From Hydrogenimonas thermophila (GTDB lineage Bacteria; Campylobacterota; Campylobacteria; Campylobacterales; Hydrogenimonadaceae), in the NCBI RefSeq assembly GCF_900115615.1, contig NZ_FOXB01000022.1, positions 1 through 37,068 of the forward strand: a stretch of 37,068 bases of DNA. The letters are read 5' to 3'. Positions 10,073 through 18,639 of the stretch are shown piece after piece; position 1 is the first letter of the stretch; every line of letters begins with the position of its first letter. A model generated the notes under the pieces. That model did not search any database. It was given only the letters and a program-made list of their open reading frames with translations, and had not been told where the DNA came from. The position numbers were made by a program, and so were the translations under genes.

Positions 10073-11659
10073 ATGCATAAGTACACAATTATGGTTTGTG
10101 ACCATATACATAAAAGTGGGTTGGAAATGTTGGCATCTCAGCCAGATATCAATTTTATAAATGCAGCAGATCTTCCAAAAGATGAGCTTCTTAAAGAGAT
10201 CCATAAAGCTGATGTTGCTATTACACGTAGTTCAACAGAAGTGAATGAAGCTTTCTTAAATGCTGCTACAAACCTCAAAGCTCTTGTAAGAGCAGGTGTT
10301 GGTGTAGATAATGTCGATATTGATGGTTGTAGTAAGCGTGGAATTATTGTAATGAATGTTCCAACTGCAAATACAATTGCTGCCGTAGAGCTTACAATGG
10401 CTCATATGTTATCTTGTATGCGTGCATTCCCATATGCTCATAACCACTTAAAGCTTGAGCGTATTTGGAAAAGAGAGGAATGGTATGGATATGAGTTAAA
10501 AGATAAAAAACTTGGAATCATTGGTTTTGGTAATATTGGTAGTCGTGTAGGTAAGCGTGCAAAAGCTTTTGAAATGGATGTAGTTGCATATGACCCATAC
10601 ATAAATCCAAGCAAAGCTACAGACTTGGGAATAGAATATACTACAAATTTTGATGATATTCTTGCTTGCGATATTATTACTATTCATACTCCTAAAACGC
10701 AAGAGACAATCGGTATGATTGGTAAAAAAGAGATTGAAAAGATGAAAGATGGCGTTGTACTCATTAACTGTGCACGCGGTGGACTTTATGATGAAGAAGC
10801 TCTTTATGAAGGTTTAAAAAGTGGTAAAATCCGTTTTGCAGGTATTGATGTATTTATTAAAGAGCCGGCAACTGATCATCCATTGCTAGAACTTGATAAT
10901 GTTACTGTCACACCTCACCTTGGTGCAAATACATATGAATCTCAATACAAAATTGCCACACAAGCAGCACAGCAGGCACTTGATGCTGCTAGAGGGATAA
11001 GTTATCCAAATGCATTAAACCTTCCAATACGTGAAAATGAGATTCCTGAATTTGTAAAACCATATCTTGAACTTATGCAAAAAATAGGCTTCCTTGCAGC
11101 ACAGGCGAATAAAGGAGCTATTAAATCTCTAAAAGTTACAGGTAATGGTGAGATTAGTAAATATATCGATTCTCTTGCTACATTTGCAACTGTAGGTGCA
11201 CTAAAAGAGTCACTTGGAGAAAGTATAAATTATGTTAATGCAGATTTTGTTGCCAAAGAGCGTGGAATTGATGTACAAAAAGTATCTTCTCCTGCATCTG
11301 GAGCATATAAAAATCTTATTAGTTTAAGATTAACAACTGACAAAGAGGTTGTTGAAATTTCAGGAACAATCTTCAATGATGATGTTCAAAGAATTGTAGA
11401 GATAAATGGTTTTGCTCTAGATGTTGAACCAAAAGGAAGAATGATCTTATTCAAAAATACTGATGTTCCTGGCGTAATAGGTGATGTTGGGCAAATTTTG
11501 GCGAAACATAATGTCAATATTGCAGATTTTAGACTTGGTAGAGATAAAAGTGGTCTTGCTTTAGCTATAATTTTAGTAGACAATGATGTAAGTGAGGATG
11601 TTTTGAAAGAGCTTGATGCGCTAGATGCATCAATATACGTAAAATACGTAATTCTTTAA
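10073..11659 (+). CDS. serA: D-3-phosphoglycerate dehydrogenase
   Basis: SerA oxidises 3-phosphoglycerate to 3-phosphohydroxypyruvate with NAD+, the first committed step of serine synthesis. The 528-aa protein is the long form. It has a substrate-binding/NAD-binding core (1-310) with GIIGFGNIGSRVGKRA, the catalytic INCARGG (Arg) and the TPHLGANTYES histidine; then an intervening ASB-like domain (about 320-450); then a C-terminal ACT domain (about 455-528, with PGVIGDVGQILAKHNVNI). The ACT domain suggests serine feedback, although this long form is not always inhibited. An AAAGGA site precedes the ATG, 2 nt after the upstream hypothetical gene. Confidence 0.96.
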   Translation: MHKYTIMVCDHIHKSGLEMLASQPDINFINAADLPKDELLKEIHKADVAITRSSTEVNEAFLNAATNLKALVRAGVGVDNVDIDGCSKRGIIVMNVPTANTIAAVELTMAHMLSCMRAFPYAHNHLKLERIWKREEWYGYELKDKKLGIIGFGNIGSRVGKRAKAFEMDVVAYDPYINPSKATDLGIEYTTNFDDILACDIITIHTPKTQETIGMIGKKEIEKMKDGVVLINCARGGLYDEEALYEGLKSGKIRFAGIDVFIKEPATDHPLLELDNVTVTPHLGANTYESQYKIATQAAQQALDAARGISYPNALNLPIRENEIPEFVKPYLELMQKIGFLAAQANKGAIKSLKVTGNGEISKYIDSLATFATVGALKESLGESINYVNADFVAKERGIDVQKVSSPASGAYKNLISLRLTTDKEVVEISGTIFNDDVQRIVEINGFALDVEPKGRMILFKNTDVPGVIGDVGQILAKHNVNIADFRLGRDKSGLALAIILVDNDVSEDVLKELDALDASIYVKYVIL

Positions 11660-11671
11660 CTTCTTCTCTCC

Positions 11672-11694
11672 TATCAAGGCTTTTTGCCTTGATA
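11672..11694 (+). terminator. probable terminator hairpin after serA
   Basis: A 9-bp perfect stem (TATCAAGGC 11672-11680 with GCCTTGATA 11686-11694) closes a TTTTT loop 12 nt after the serA stop. There is no T-run after the stem, so termination efficiency is uncertain. Confidence 0.5.
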
Positions 11695-11734
11695 ACTCCA
11701 GCTTATAAATAATATAACTTTAAATTTTCTCTTG

Positions 11735-11740
11735 TATAAT
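11735..11740 (+). promoter_or_regulatory. -10 box of the efflux operon
   Basis: A perfect TATAAT preceded by TTG lies 50 nt upstream of the TolC-like gene. The region upstream is AT-rich without a recognisable -35. An AAAGGAG site follows, 6 nt before the ATG at 11791. I see no obvious operator palindrome or adjacent TetR-type regulator. Confidence 0.5.
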
Positions 11741-11790
11741 TCTTCTACATTGTTGTAAAATGAATGACTTTTATCGTCAAAGGAGTGGGT

Positions 11791-13149
11791 ATGAAAAAAA
11801 CTTTGTTGGCAATGGTTCTGGCTTTGCCGCTTTTTGCCGTTCAAGAACATTTAACGCTTGAACAGGCATTAACACTGGTTAAGCAGAACAATCTAGAAAT
11901 TAAAGTGGCACAGGATGATGTCCGTATGAAAGAGTTGGATATCGATGTAGCCAAAGGGTACAATTATGGTAGTCTCGACCTTGTCATAAATGCATTGCGA
12001 TCAAATGATGCTGGTAATGTTTTTGGATTTAAGCTTCAGAGCAGGGAAGCTACATTTGGAGATTTTGGATTTGCAGATTTTTTAAATCCTCCACCTGGAA
12101 CAACAGATCCTTTAGTTGTACAACCTAAAGACTTGAATCATCCAGAAGCACGTAACCATTTTCAAGAAAAGATTCAGTACCAAGTTCCTCTTTATGTTGG
12201 AGGAAAGCTTAACAAGTATGGTCAGATTGCACAAAAGATGGCAGAGATGAGCCGACTTGACAAGCAAAAAGTTGTAAATGAAAAGATTTTTCAGACAAGA
12301 AAAACTTTTTATGATATTGCACTAGTTAATAGTTATATAAAAAATTTGAAGATTATATTGAATAATGTTGAAGAACTTGAAGATACAGTTGCTAATATGG
12401 TTAAAGAAGGATATGCTTTAGATATTGATCTTTTACAGGTAAAGTCTAAAAAAGCTGATGTTCTTAGAATGCTTAATCAAGCAAAACTGAATCGTGATTT
12501 AGCTTACCAATTTTTATCATTTCTTGTTGATGACAAAGTTGAGTCTGTCGCAATTGCCGATAAAGATGTCCCAATGCCAATAATGAGCAAGGAAGAGATG
12601 TTAAATAGAAATATTGATATTCAAAAAGCTAAAATGGGTTTAAAGATAACTGATTTGGCATTAGGTGTTGAAAGAGCCAGCTTTTATCCTCAAATAGGTG
12701 CATTTGCTGAATATGGAAGTGCAGATGATCAATTTATGAATGATTTTTCTGATAAAGATGCTTATACTGTCGGAGTTCAATTGAAGTGGAATATCTTTAA
12801 TGGTTTGATAGATAAGTCTAAATATGAAAAAGCCCGTGTGCAAAATTTGAAAGTAAGACATCAAGTAGAGCTTGCAAAAAAAGGTATTGCTCTAAAAATA
12901 GATAAAATCATTACTGAGATTAAGAGTAAAGAGTATGATATTAAATCACTACAAGAGAAGGTAAAACTTGCTCGACGTGTTTATGAGAACTACTATAACC
13001 GTTATAAAGAGGGTCTGATCTCCATTAACGATGTACTCATTAAAAACAGTGAAGAGATACAGGCTGTTTTGAAATTGGCTGAAACACGCAATGCAAGAAA
13101 TGACAAAGTCTTTGAACTTGAAAATATCATAAATAAAGGAACGCTATGA
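11791..13149 (+). CDS. TolC-family outer-membrane efflux protein
   Basis: This is a 452-aa TolC/OEP-family protein: the trimeric outer-membrane channel and periplasmic tunnel of a tripartite efflux or secretion system. The N-terminus MKKTLLAMVLALPLFA is a clean signal peptide cleaved near residue 16. The LTLEQALTLVKQNNLEIK repeat start and long amphipathic helices are typical, and both OEP repeats appear present. I chose the ATG at 11791 over an upstream in-frame ATG (11764) because AAAGGAG lies just before it and the signal peptide begins there. Its stop overlaps the next gene as ATGA. Substrate range is not predictable. Confidence 0.93.
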   Translation: MKKTLLAMVLALPLFAVQEHLTLEQALTLVKQNNLEIKVAQDDVRMKELDIDVAKGYNYGSLDLVINALRSNDAGNVFGFKLQSREATFGDFGFADFLNPPPGTTDPLVVQPKDLNHPEARNHFQEKIQYQVPLYVGGKLNKYGQIAQKMAEMSRLDKQKVVNEKIFQTRKTFYDIALVNSYIKNLKIILNNVEELEDTVANMVKEGYALDIDLLQVKSKKADVLRMLNQAKLNRDLAYQFLSFLVDDKVESVAIADKDVPMPIMSKEEMLNRNIDIQKAKMGLKITDLALGVERASFYPQIGAFAEYGSADDQFMNDFSDKDAYTVGVQLKWNIFNGLIDKSKYEKARVQNLKVRHQVELAKKGIALKIDKIITEIKSKEYDIKSLQEKVKLARRVYENYYNRYKEGLISINDVLIKNSEEIQAVLKLAETRNARNDKVFELENIINKGTL

Positions 13150-13940
13150 AAAAGATTGCTCTTTTAATAACACTGTTTGCTGCTATTTTAAGTGCAGCTG
13201 ATTTGACGTTGACAGGTAGTGTGGTCTCTGACAATCAAAAGATGATGACCAGTCGCTATATGGGGTTTGTAAAGAAGGTATATGTTGTTGAAGGTGAGCG
13301 TGTCAAAAAAGGACAGCTACTTTATACTATTGATTCAAAAGAGATTGATAGTGCAAAATCACAGGTAGAGTTGGCTATATCTCAAGCAGAGCTTGCTTTA
13401 CAGATGAACCGTAACCAATATAACAATATTTTAACTAACCTTGCACGCCATGAACGTCTTTTTAAAAAAGGTATGGTTTCAAAATATGAGTTGGAAAACT
13501 TGCAGCTTGCAGCTGAAAATACAAAAGCTATGATAGAGATAGCAAAAAAGCAGGTAGAACAGGCAAAAGCAAAGCTTAAAGAGGTTCTTAACCAGTATAA
13601 ATATTTAGATGTTCGTGCACCTAACAGCGGTGTTGTTGTTGAAAAAAGAATTAATGCAGGTGAAATGGCAATTCCTGGTATGCCAGCTATTATTTTAACA
13701 GATTTAAGCAGTCTGAAAATAATGACAGAAATTTCTGAGAGTAATCTCAAAGATGTAAAAGTAGGACAAAAGGTTAAGGTCTCTATTCCTTCAATAGGCT
13801 ATGAGAAAGAGGGTGAAGTCTATGCCATTATTCCTAGCTCTAACCCTATGACACATCAGTTTAGAATAAAAGTATCATTCGACTATAAAGGATATAGAGT
13901 CTATCCTGGGATGTATGCCCAAGTTACAATCAGTAAATAA
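13146..13940 (+). CDS. RND efflux membrane-fusion (periplasmic adaptor) protein
   Basis: This is a HlyD/AcrA-type periplasmic adaptor that joins the RND permease to the TolC-like channel. It has an N-terminal signal peptide (MKKIALLITLFAAILSA), a first half of the lipoyl domain (about 32-62), a long coiled-coil hairpin (about 65-140), the second lipoyl half (about 145-180, with VRAPNSGVVVEKRINAGE) and a beta-barrel domain to the end. At 264 aa it is short; the C-terminal membrane-proximal domain of AcrA is largely missing. There is no lipobox cysteine, so it is probably secreted or peripherally attached. It overlaps the outer-membrane gene by 4 nt. Confidence 0.92.
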   Translation: MKKIALLITLFAAILSAADLTLTGSVVSDNQKMMTSRYMGFVKKVYVVEGERVKKGQLLYTIDSKEIDSAKSQVELAISQAELALQMNRNQYNNILTNLARHERLFKKGMVSKYELENLQLAAENTKAMIEIAKKQVEQAKAKLKEVLNQYKYLDVRAPNSGVVVEKRINAGEMAIPGMPAIILTDLSSLKIMTEISESNLKDVKVGQKVKVSIPSIGYEKEGEVYAIIPSSNPMTHQFRIKVSFDYKGYRVYPGMYAQVTISK

Positions 13941-13951
13941 AAGGATAGCAT

Positions 13952-15583
13952 ATGAAAGAAGTTAAACGCTATCAGCCAAAGGATGTTGCAGGAAAACTTG
14001 CAGTTGGTTTTCTGCATAATCCATTAACACCTATTCTTGGTATATTTTTATTAATAATTGGATATATATCGCTAGAAATTATGCCTCGTGAAGAAGACCC
14101 ACAAATTGCTGTGGCAGGAGGTACTATAATTGTACCTATGCCTGGTGCGACACCAAGAGAGGTGGAAAATATTATTGTCAATCCTCTAGAGAGAAAAATT
14201 CGTGAGATAAAAGGGGTTGAACATGTTTATGGCATAGCCATGAACAATGTTGGTGTTGTTAATGTTATGTATTTTATTGGAGAAGATAGAGAGAAAGCAA
14301 ATTTAAATCTGTATGATAAAGTTATGCAAAATATGGATCTTCTTCCAAAAGGTACAATGCAGCCGATTGTAAAGCCTTTTGATGTTGATATTGATATTCC
14401 GATTATGTCGATTACTTTTTATAAGAAAGATAGTGCATCTATAAGTGATGCAGAACTATTTAAAATTGTACGTGAAATTCAGCAAGATCTAAACCGAATT
14501 GAGAATGTTTCAAAAACAGAGATAAAAGGTGGTCGTAAAGAACAGTATAATATTGAAGTCGATCTTGGAAAGCTTTCTGGGTATCACCTTTCACTTGGTC
14601 AGATTGTTCAGGCTATTAAAGCATTGGCAGTTGATGTTCCTGATGTTAAAGGGAGAACACAAGATGGCAAACTTGTAATTTTTGGAGTAAAAAATGCTAT
14701 TGAAAGTGTGCATGATGTTGAAAATTTGATTGTTGCACAATATAGAGGTTCTCCAATATATTTGAAAAATATTGCAAAAGTAAGTGCAGGAAGTGATATA
14801 CAAAACTTTAAAAGTGTAGAGATCTCTGAAAGAAAAGGTGATACTTTTACACCTCTTAAACCGGCAGTTACATTAACACTGGGTAAATTGGCAGGTGCAA
14901 ATGCTGTTGTAATTGCTGATGAAGTAAAGATGCGTATGCAAGAGTATAAACCTCTTTTGGAAAATAATGGCATTGGTTTTACAATTACCAGAGATTATGG
15001 TAAGCGGGCTAATGATGCGGTTAATGAGCTTGTAGATCATATTCTTATTACTATTGTCATTATCTCTGTAATGCTTGTATTCTTCCTTGGATGGAAAGAG
15101 TCTATTATTGTTACATTTACAGTTCCTGCAATTCTTGCTATTACTCTATTTATAGCATACCTTAGCGGGCAAACTATCAACCGTATTACACTATTTGCAT
15201 TTTTACTCTCATTGGGACTTTTGGTTGATGCTGCAATTATTGTTATTGAAAATATTCACAGACATCTACATAACCACGATGCTGTAGATAAAGATATGGA
15301 CGAGATAATGGTTGAAGCTACTGATGAGATTGGTGCTCCAACAAACATAGCTACATTGGCTATTATTCTTACAATGGTCCCTATGGCATTTGTAGGTGGT
15401 ATGATGGGACAGTTTATGAAACCTATTCCTGCAAATGTACCTGTTGCATTAGTAGCATCATTGATAGTTGCTTATATCTTTACTCCATATCTTGGACGCA
15501 GACTACTTAAAAAGCCACATATGCATCATCATAAGCACCATTTTCAAAAAGATGAGGTACAGGCACAAGGAGGTGCTAAGTGA
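13952..15583 (+). CDS. RND efflux permease, N-terminal half (split gene)
   Basis: This is the first half of an inner-membrane proton-driven RND transporter. The 543 aa hold one complete RND repeat: TM1 (about 25-46), a large porter region with MPREEDPQI and PGATPREVENIIVNPLE, then TM2-TM6 (about 365-515). TM4 carries GLLVDAAIIVIENI with D426; the second Asp of the AcrB pair is Ala, a variant also found in CusA-like and other subfamilies. The protein ends at the linker after TM6 with a His-rich tail (HMHHHKHH, 523-530). Its stop overlaps the GTG start of the other half, which has its own strong ribosome binding site. This is a genuine two-gene arrangement rather than a frameshift. Confidence 0.92.
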   Translation: MKEVKRYQPKDVAGKLAVGFLHNPLTPILGIFLLIIGYISLEIMPREEDPQIAVAGGTIIVPMPGATPREVENIIVNPLERKIREIKGVEHVYGIAMNNVGVVNVMYFIGEDREKANLNLYDKVMQNMDLLPKGTMQPIVKPFDVDIDIPIMSITFYKKDSASISDAELFKIVREIQQDLNRIENVSKTEIKGGRKEQYNIEVDLGKLSGYHLSLGQIVQAIKALAVDVPDVKGRTQDGKLVIFGVKNAIESVHDVENLIVAQYRGSPIYLKNIAKVSAGSDIQNFKSVEISERKGDTFTPLKPAVTLTLGKLAGANAVVIADEVKMRMQEYKPLLENNGIGFTITRDYGKRANDAVNELVDHILITIVIISVMLVFFLGWKESIIVTFTVPAILAITLFIAYLSGQTINRITLFAFLLSLGLLVDAAIIVIENIHRHLHNHDAVDKDMDEIMVEATDEIGAPTNIATLAIILTMVPMAFVGGMMGQFMKPIPANVPVALVASLIVAYIFTPYLGRRLLKKPHMHHHKHHFQKDEVQAQGGAK

Positions 15584-17262
15584 AAAAGTTTGAACAGTTT
15601 GTTTTTAATATTTTAGGCTCAAAATCAAAGCAGTGGATGGTAATCTTCCTTACTCTTGCTGCATTGGTAGGATCAGTTATGATGCTTCCTACAAAGATTG
15701 TTCTTGCAAAGATGCTTCCAGGAAAGAGTGCAAACACATTTTCAATCTATGTAAATGCACCTACAGACAGTTCAATTGAAGAGACAAAAAAGATAAGTGA
15801 ATGTGTTGTATCTTTTTTGCAAAAAGAGAAAGAGGTAACTGACACTGAAGTCTATCTTGGTCAAGGCGCTCCACTAGATTATGCTGGGCTTGTAAAAGGA
15901 TCTGCATTTAAAAACAGTGAAAATGTTGCTGAAATAGTTGTAAACTTAACAGATAAACATGAGCGTGAAGAGCCATCTTTTATGATGGTTCACAGATTGC
16001 GTCCAATTATCAAAACCAATTGTGAAGCCATTAAAGAGGGTACTGTTATTCAGATGGTAGAACAGCCTGCAGGACCTCCTACACTAGCAGCTGTTGTTGC
16101 AGAAATTTATGGAAAAGACCATAAAAGCACCTATGCATTGAGTCAAAAAATTGCTAAAATTTTTGAATCTACAGATGGATTGGTAGATGTCGATATTATG
16201 GCAGATGATCCATACAAAAAGTATGAGTTGATTCCAAATCCAGATAAAATAGCACGATCAGGGTTAAGTGTAGAACAGGTTAATAAGATACTATATTTAG
16301 CATTTGAAGGTATGGTTGTTGCACATAAAAACAGTAAAAACTATCCTGATCAGATAGGTCTTTTTGTACGTTTGAGTGATCTAACAAGACGTTTGCATGA
16401 TAAAAGTAAAGAGTCTCTTCAGAGTAAATTGGCTTCACTTAAATTGATGAATAAAAAAGGTATGCTTGTACCTATGAGTGAGGTTGTTACAATTAAAGAG
16501 GTAGATGCTTCACCTACAATTATGCAGAAAAATTTACGTAGAATGATCAATGTAACTGCTGAAACTGACCTTGTTTCTCAAGTATATCCACTACTTGATG
16601 CAAGAAGTAGAATTATGGAAGAGCTTAGTGACCAATATGAGATCACAACAACTGACTATCTTTTCAATCTTCGTTTAAAAGATAAGAAGACAGGTGAAGT
16701 GTTTGATCTAAAATGGGATGGTGAGATGAAAGTAACACTTGATACATTTAGAGATCTTGGTGCTGCTTTCATTGCTGCTCTTGTATTGATCTTCCTACTT
16801 TTGGTTGTCTACTATAAAAACTTTACAATTAGCGGTATAGTGCTTGCTGGAAGTTTCTTATCTATTATCGGGGTTATTGTTGGTCACTGGGTTGCTGATC
16901 TTGTAACTGAGCATACATTCTTCCTGACAGCTACATCTCTTATTGGCTTTATTGCATTGATGGGTATCAGTTCTCGTAACTCACTACTTCTTATAGATTT
17001 TGCTAAGTCGTTAATGGTTGAAAAAGGGTTTGATAAACAGCATGCTATTGCAGTAGCAAGTGCAACAAGAGCTAAGCCTATTATGCTAACAGCTATTGCA
17101 ATTATTCTTGGTTCTGCACTGCTTGCAAGTGACCCAATTTTTGGTGGTCTTGGTGTTGCGCTTATTTCAGGAACAGTAGCAGCTGTTGTTGTATCACTTA
17201 TTTTTATTCCTGTTTTAATGTATCGTGCAAAAGCTATGGATTTTAAGGAGCAAAATGCCTGA
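15580..17262 (+). CDS. RND efflux permease, C-terminal half (split gene)
   Basis: This is the second RND repeat, 560 aa. It has TM7 (about 18-36), a second porter region (about 45-385) with QMVEQPAGPPTLA, and TM8-TM12 (about 390-550). TM10 carries MGISSRNSLLLIDFAK, where the AcrB Lys940 position reads Arg, a known subgroup variant. Translation starts at GTG (15580), which overlaps the stop of the first half; AAGGAGGT at 15567-15574 provides the start signal. The two products (1,103 aa together) should assemble into one AcrB-like permease trimer with the adaptor and channel encoded upstream. Its 3' end overlaps the DUF2905 gene by 8 nt. Confidence 0.92.
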   Translation: MKKFEQFVFNILGSKSKQWMVIFLTLAALVGSVMMLPTKIVLAKMLPGKSANTFSIYVNAPTDSSIEETKKISECVVSFLQKEKEVTDTEVYLGQGAPLDYAGLVKGSAFKNSENVAEIVVNLTDKHEREEPSFMMVHRLRPIIKTNCEAIKEGTVIQMVEQPAGPPTLAAVVAEIYGKDHKSTYALSQKIAKIFESTDGLVDVDIMADDPYKKYELIPNPDKIARSGLSVEQVNKILYLAFEGMVVAHKNSKNYPDQIGLFVRLSDLTRRLHDKSKESLQSKLASLKLMNKKGMLVPMSEVVTIKEVDASPTIMQKNLRRMINVTAETDLVSQVYPLLDARSRIMEELSDQYEITTTDYLFNLRLKDKKTGEVFDLKWDGEMKVTLDTFRDLGAAFIAALVLIFLLLVVYYKNFTISGIVLAGSFLSIIGVIVGHWVADLVTEHTFFLTATSLIGFIALMGISSRNSLLLIDFAKSLMVEKGFDKQHAIAVASATRAKPIMLTAIAIILGSALLASDPIFGGLGVALISGTVAAVVVSLIFIPVLMYRAKAMDFKEQNA

Positions 17263-17455
17263 TATAGGGCGTTTGCTTATAGGTCTTGGAATTGTACTAA
17301 TTCTCTTTGGGCTATTTGTCTTTTATATAGGCAAATTGCCCGGAGATATTGTGATTAAAAAAGAGAACTTTACTTTTTATTTCCCAATTACAACTTCTAT
17401 TCTTATTTCTCTCATTCTTTCTATTATCTTTTACCTTTTCTCCAAGTTTTTTTAG
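17255..17455 (+). CDS. DUF2905-family small membrane protein
   Basis: This 66-aa protein matches the DUF2905 pattern: MPDIGRLLIGLGIVLILFGL, then GKLPGDIVIKKENFTFYFPITTS, then a second hydrophobic helix. It has two transmembrane segments (about 6-26 and 45-64) joined by a short conserved loop with the LPGDI motif. The function of the family is unknown. I chose ATG 17255 because AAGGAG lies 5 nt upstream and the family begins there; the longer frame from 17225 is unsupported. It overlaps the permease gene by 8 nt, so it is likely cotranscribed with the pump, although DUF2905 genes occur in many other contexts. Confidence 0.88.
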   Translation: MPDIGRLLIGLGIVLILFGLFVFYIGKLPGDIVIKKENFTFYFPITTSILISLILSIIFYLFSKFF

Positions 17456-17456
17456 G

Positions 17457-17462
17457 TAAAAT
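17457..17462 (+). promoter_or_regulatory. -10 box of efp
   Basis: TAAAAT lies 25 nt upstream of the efp ATG, so transcription would start near 17469. A GAGGAG ribosome binding site follows within the short leader. The box begins 2 nt after the DUF2905 stop. Confidence 0.5.
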
Positions 17463-17487
17463 AGCCTCAAAATTTTGAGGAGTAACT

Positions 17488-18057
17488 ATGGCAACAATTG
17501 GTATGGGTGACCTGAAAAAAGGTATCCGATTAGAGATTGATGGACAACCTTATCGTGTTGTTGAGTATCAGCACGTTAAACCTGGTAAAGGTGCGGCTTT
17601 TGTTCGTATTAAGATTAAGTCTCTTTCAACAGGTCGAGTTATTGAAAAGACTGTTCATGCTGGTGATAAGTTTGAAACACCAAATCTAGAACAAAAGACT
17701 ATGCAGTATCTTTATGATGATGGTGAAATGTTGCAGTTTATGGATACAACAACTTATGAGCAAATCGGTTTGACTCACGAGCAAGTAGGTGATGATGTCA
17801 TTAAGTTTATGGATGAAGGTTTTACTGTAGACATTCTTTTCCATAATGGAAAACCTATTACTGTTGAGCTTCCACAAGTTGTTGAACTTGAAGTTGTTGA
17901 AACCCCACCAAACTTCAAAGGTGATACATCAAGCGGAAGTAGAAAACCAGCTACACTTAAAACTGGTGCTGTTGTACAGGTTCCATACCATATTTTGGAA
18001 GGGGATAAGATTCGCGTCGATACGACAGAAGGAAAGTATCTCGACAAGGTTAAGTAA
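17488..18057 (+). CDS. efp: Translation elongation factor P
   Basis: EF-P relieves ribosome stalling at polyproline by binding between the P and E sites. The 189-aa length is standard, with three domains: a KOW-like N-terminal domain (1-65) and two OB domains (about 66-128 and 129-189). Loop I reads [10 protein letters not shown] with the tip Lys at residue 34, the residue that EpmA/EpmB modify in E. coli. No epmA or epmB is in this window, so the modification state is open. The signature near residue 150 and the GKYLDKVK C-terminus are typical. A GAGGAG site precedes the ATG. Confidence 0.97.
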   Translation: MATIGMGDLKKGIRLEIDGQPYRVVEYQHVKPGKGAAFVRIKIKSLSTGRVIEKTVHAGDKFETPNLEQKTMQYLYDDGEMLQFMDTTTYEQIGLTHEQVGDDVIKFMDEGFTVDILFHNGKPITVELPQVVELEVVETPPNFKGDTSSGSRKPATLKTGAVVQVPYHILEGDKIRVDTTEGKYLDKVK

Positions 18058-18087
18058 TTTAGTAGCCAACATAAAAGGAGGTTTCAT

Positions 18088-18639
18088 ATGGCAAAAGTGT
18101 GTGTACCGTTAGCGGAAGGGTTTGAAGAGATTGAAGCCATTAGTTTGATCGATGTTATGCGACGAGGCGGGATTGAAGTTATTGTTGCAGGTGTTGATAA
18201 AGATTTAGTAACAGGTGCTAATGGCATCACAGTTAAAGCTGATACAGATATAAAGGAAGTCAAGGCTGATGATCTTGATATGGTAGTTCTTCCAGGCGGA
18301 TGGGGAGGAACACACATTCTTGCTGAAAATGAAACTGTTCAGCAACTTCTTCGTGAAATGAAAGAGAAGGAGAAGATTGTTGGTGCTATTTGTGCTGCAC
18401 CGTTTGCTTTAAAGCAAGCAGGTGTACTAAATGATCGTTATACATGTTATCCAAGTGTTGAAGAACAGATTGGAACAGATGGATATACTGATAAAGAGAA
18501 GGTTGTTATTGACGGAAATGTAATGACTTCACGTGGTCCTGGTACATCTATCTGCTTTGGTTTGGCTATTGTACGTAAACTTGTTGGTGAAGATGTATAT
18601 GAGCAGTTAAAAGGTGGACTTCTAGCAGATTACTGCTAG
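18088..18639 (+). CDS. DJ-1/PfpI/ThiJ-family protein
   Basis: This is a 183-aa DJ-1 superfamily protein with the nucleophilic-elbow cysteine C102 in VGAICAAPFAL and the conserved glutamate in AEGFEEIE near residue 17. Members act as deglycases, glyoxalases or oxidative-stress proteins, and the exact activity cannot be read from sequence. The MAKVCVPLAEGFEEIEA start resembles proteins annotated ThiJ in C. jejuni (Cj0899c), which I recall sitting beside the HIT-pheS block. AAAGGAGG precedes the ATG, 30 nt after efp, so cotranscription with efp is likely. Its stop overlaps the convergent aroK stop by 4 nt. Confidence 0.9.
   Translation: MAKVCVPLAEGFEEIEAISLIDVMRRGGIEVIVAGVDKDLVTGANGITVKADTDIKEVKADDLDMVVLPGGWGGTHILAENETVQQLLREMKEKEKIVGAICAAPFALKQAGVLNDRYTCYPSVEEQIGTDGYTDKEKVVIDGNVMTSRGPGTSICFGLAIVRKLVGEDVYEQLKGGLLADYC

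Noticed and set aside
13382-13750. 122-aa minus-strand frame inside the adaptor gene (and a similar 121-aa one at 14608-14973)
   Set aside because: Both are antisense to conserved coding sequence with low-complexity composition and no ribosome binding site.
15560-15600. Frameshift or sequencing error joining the two RND halves
   Set aside because: The second half has its own strong AAGGAGGT site and a GTG start in the classic overlap position, and the break is at the natural repeat boundary with a full tail on the first half.
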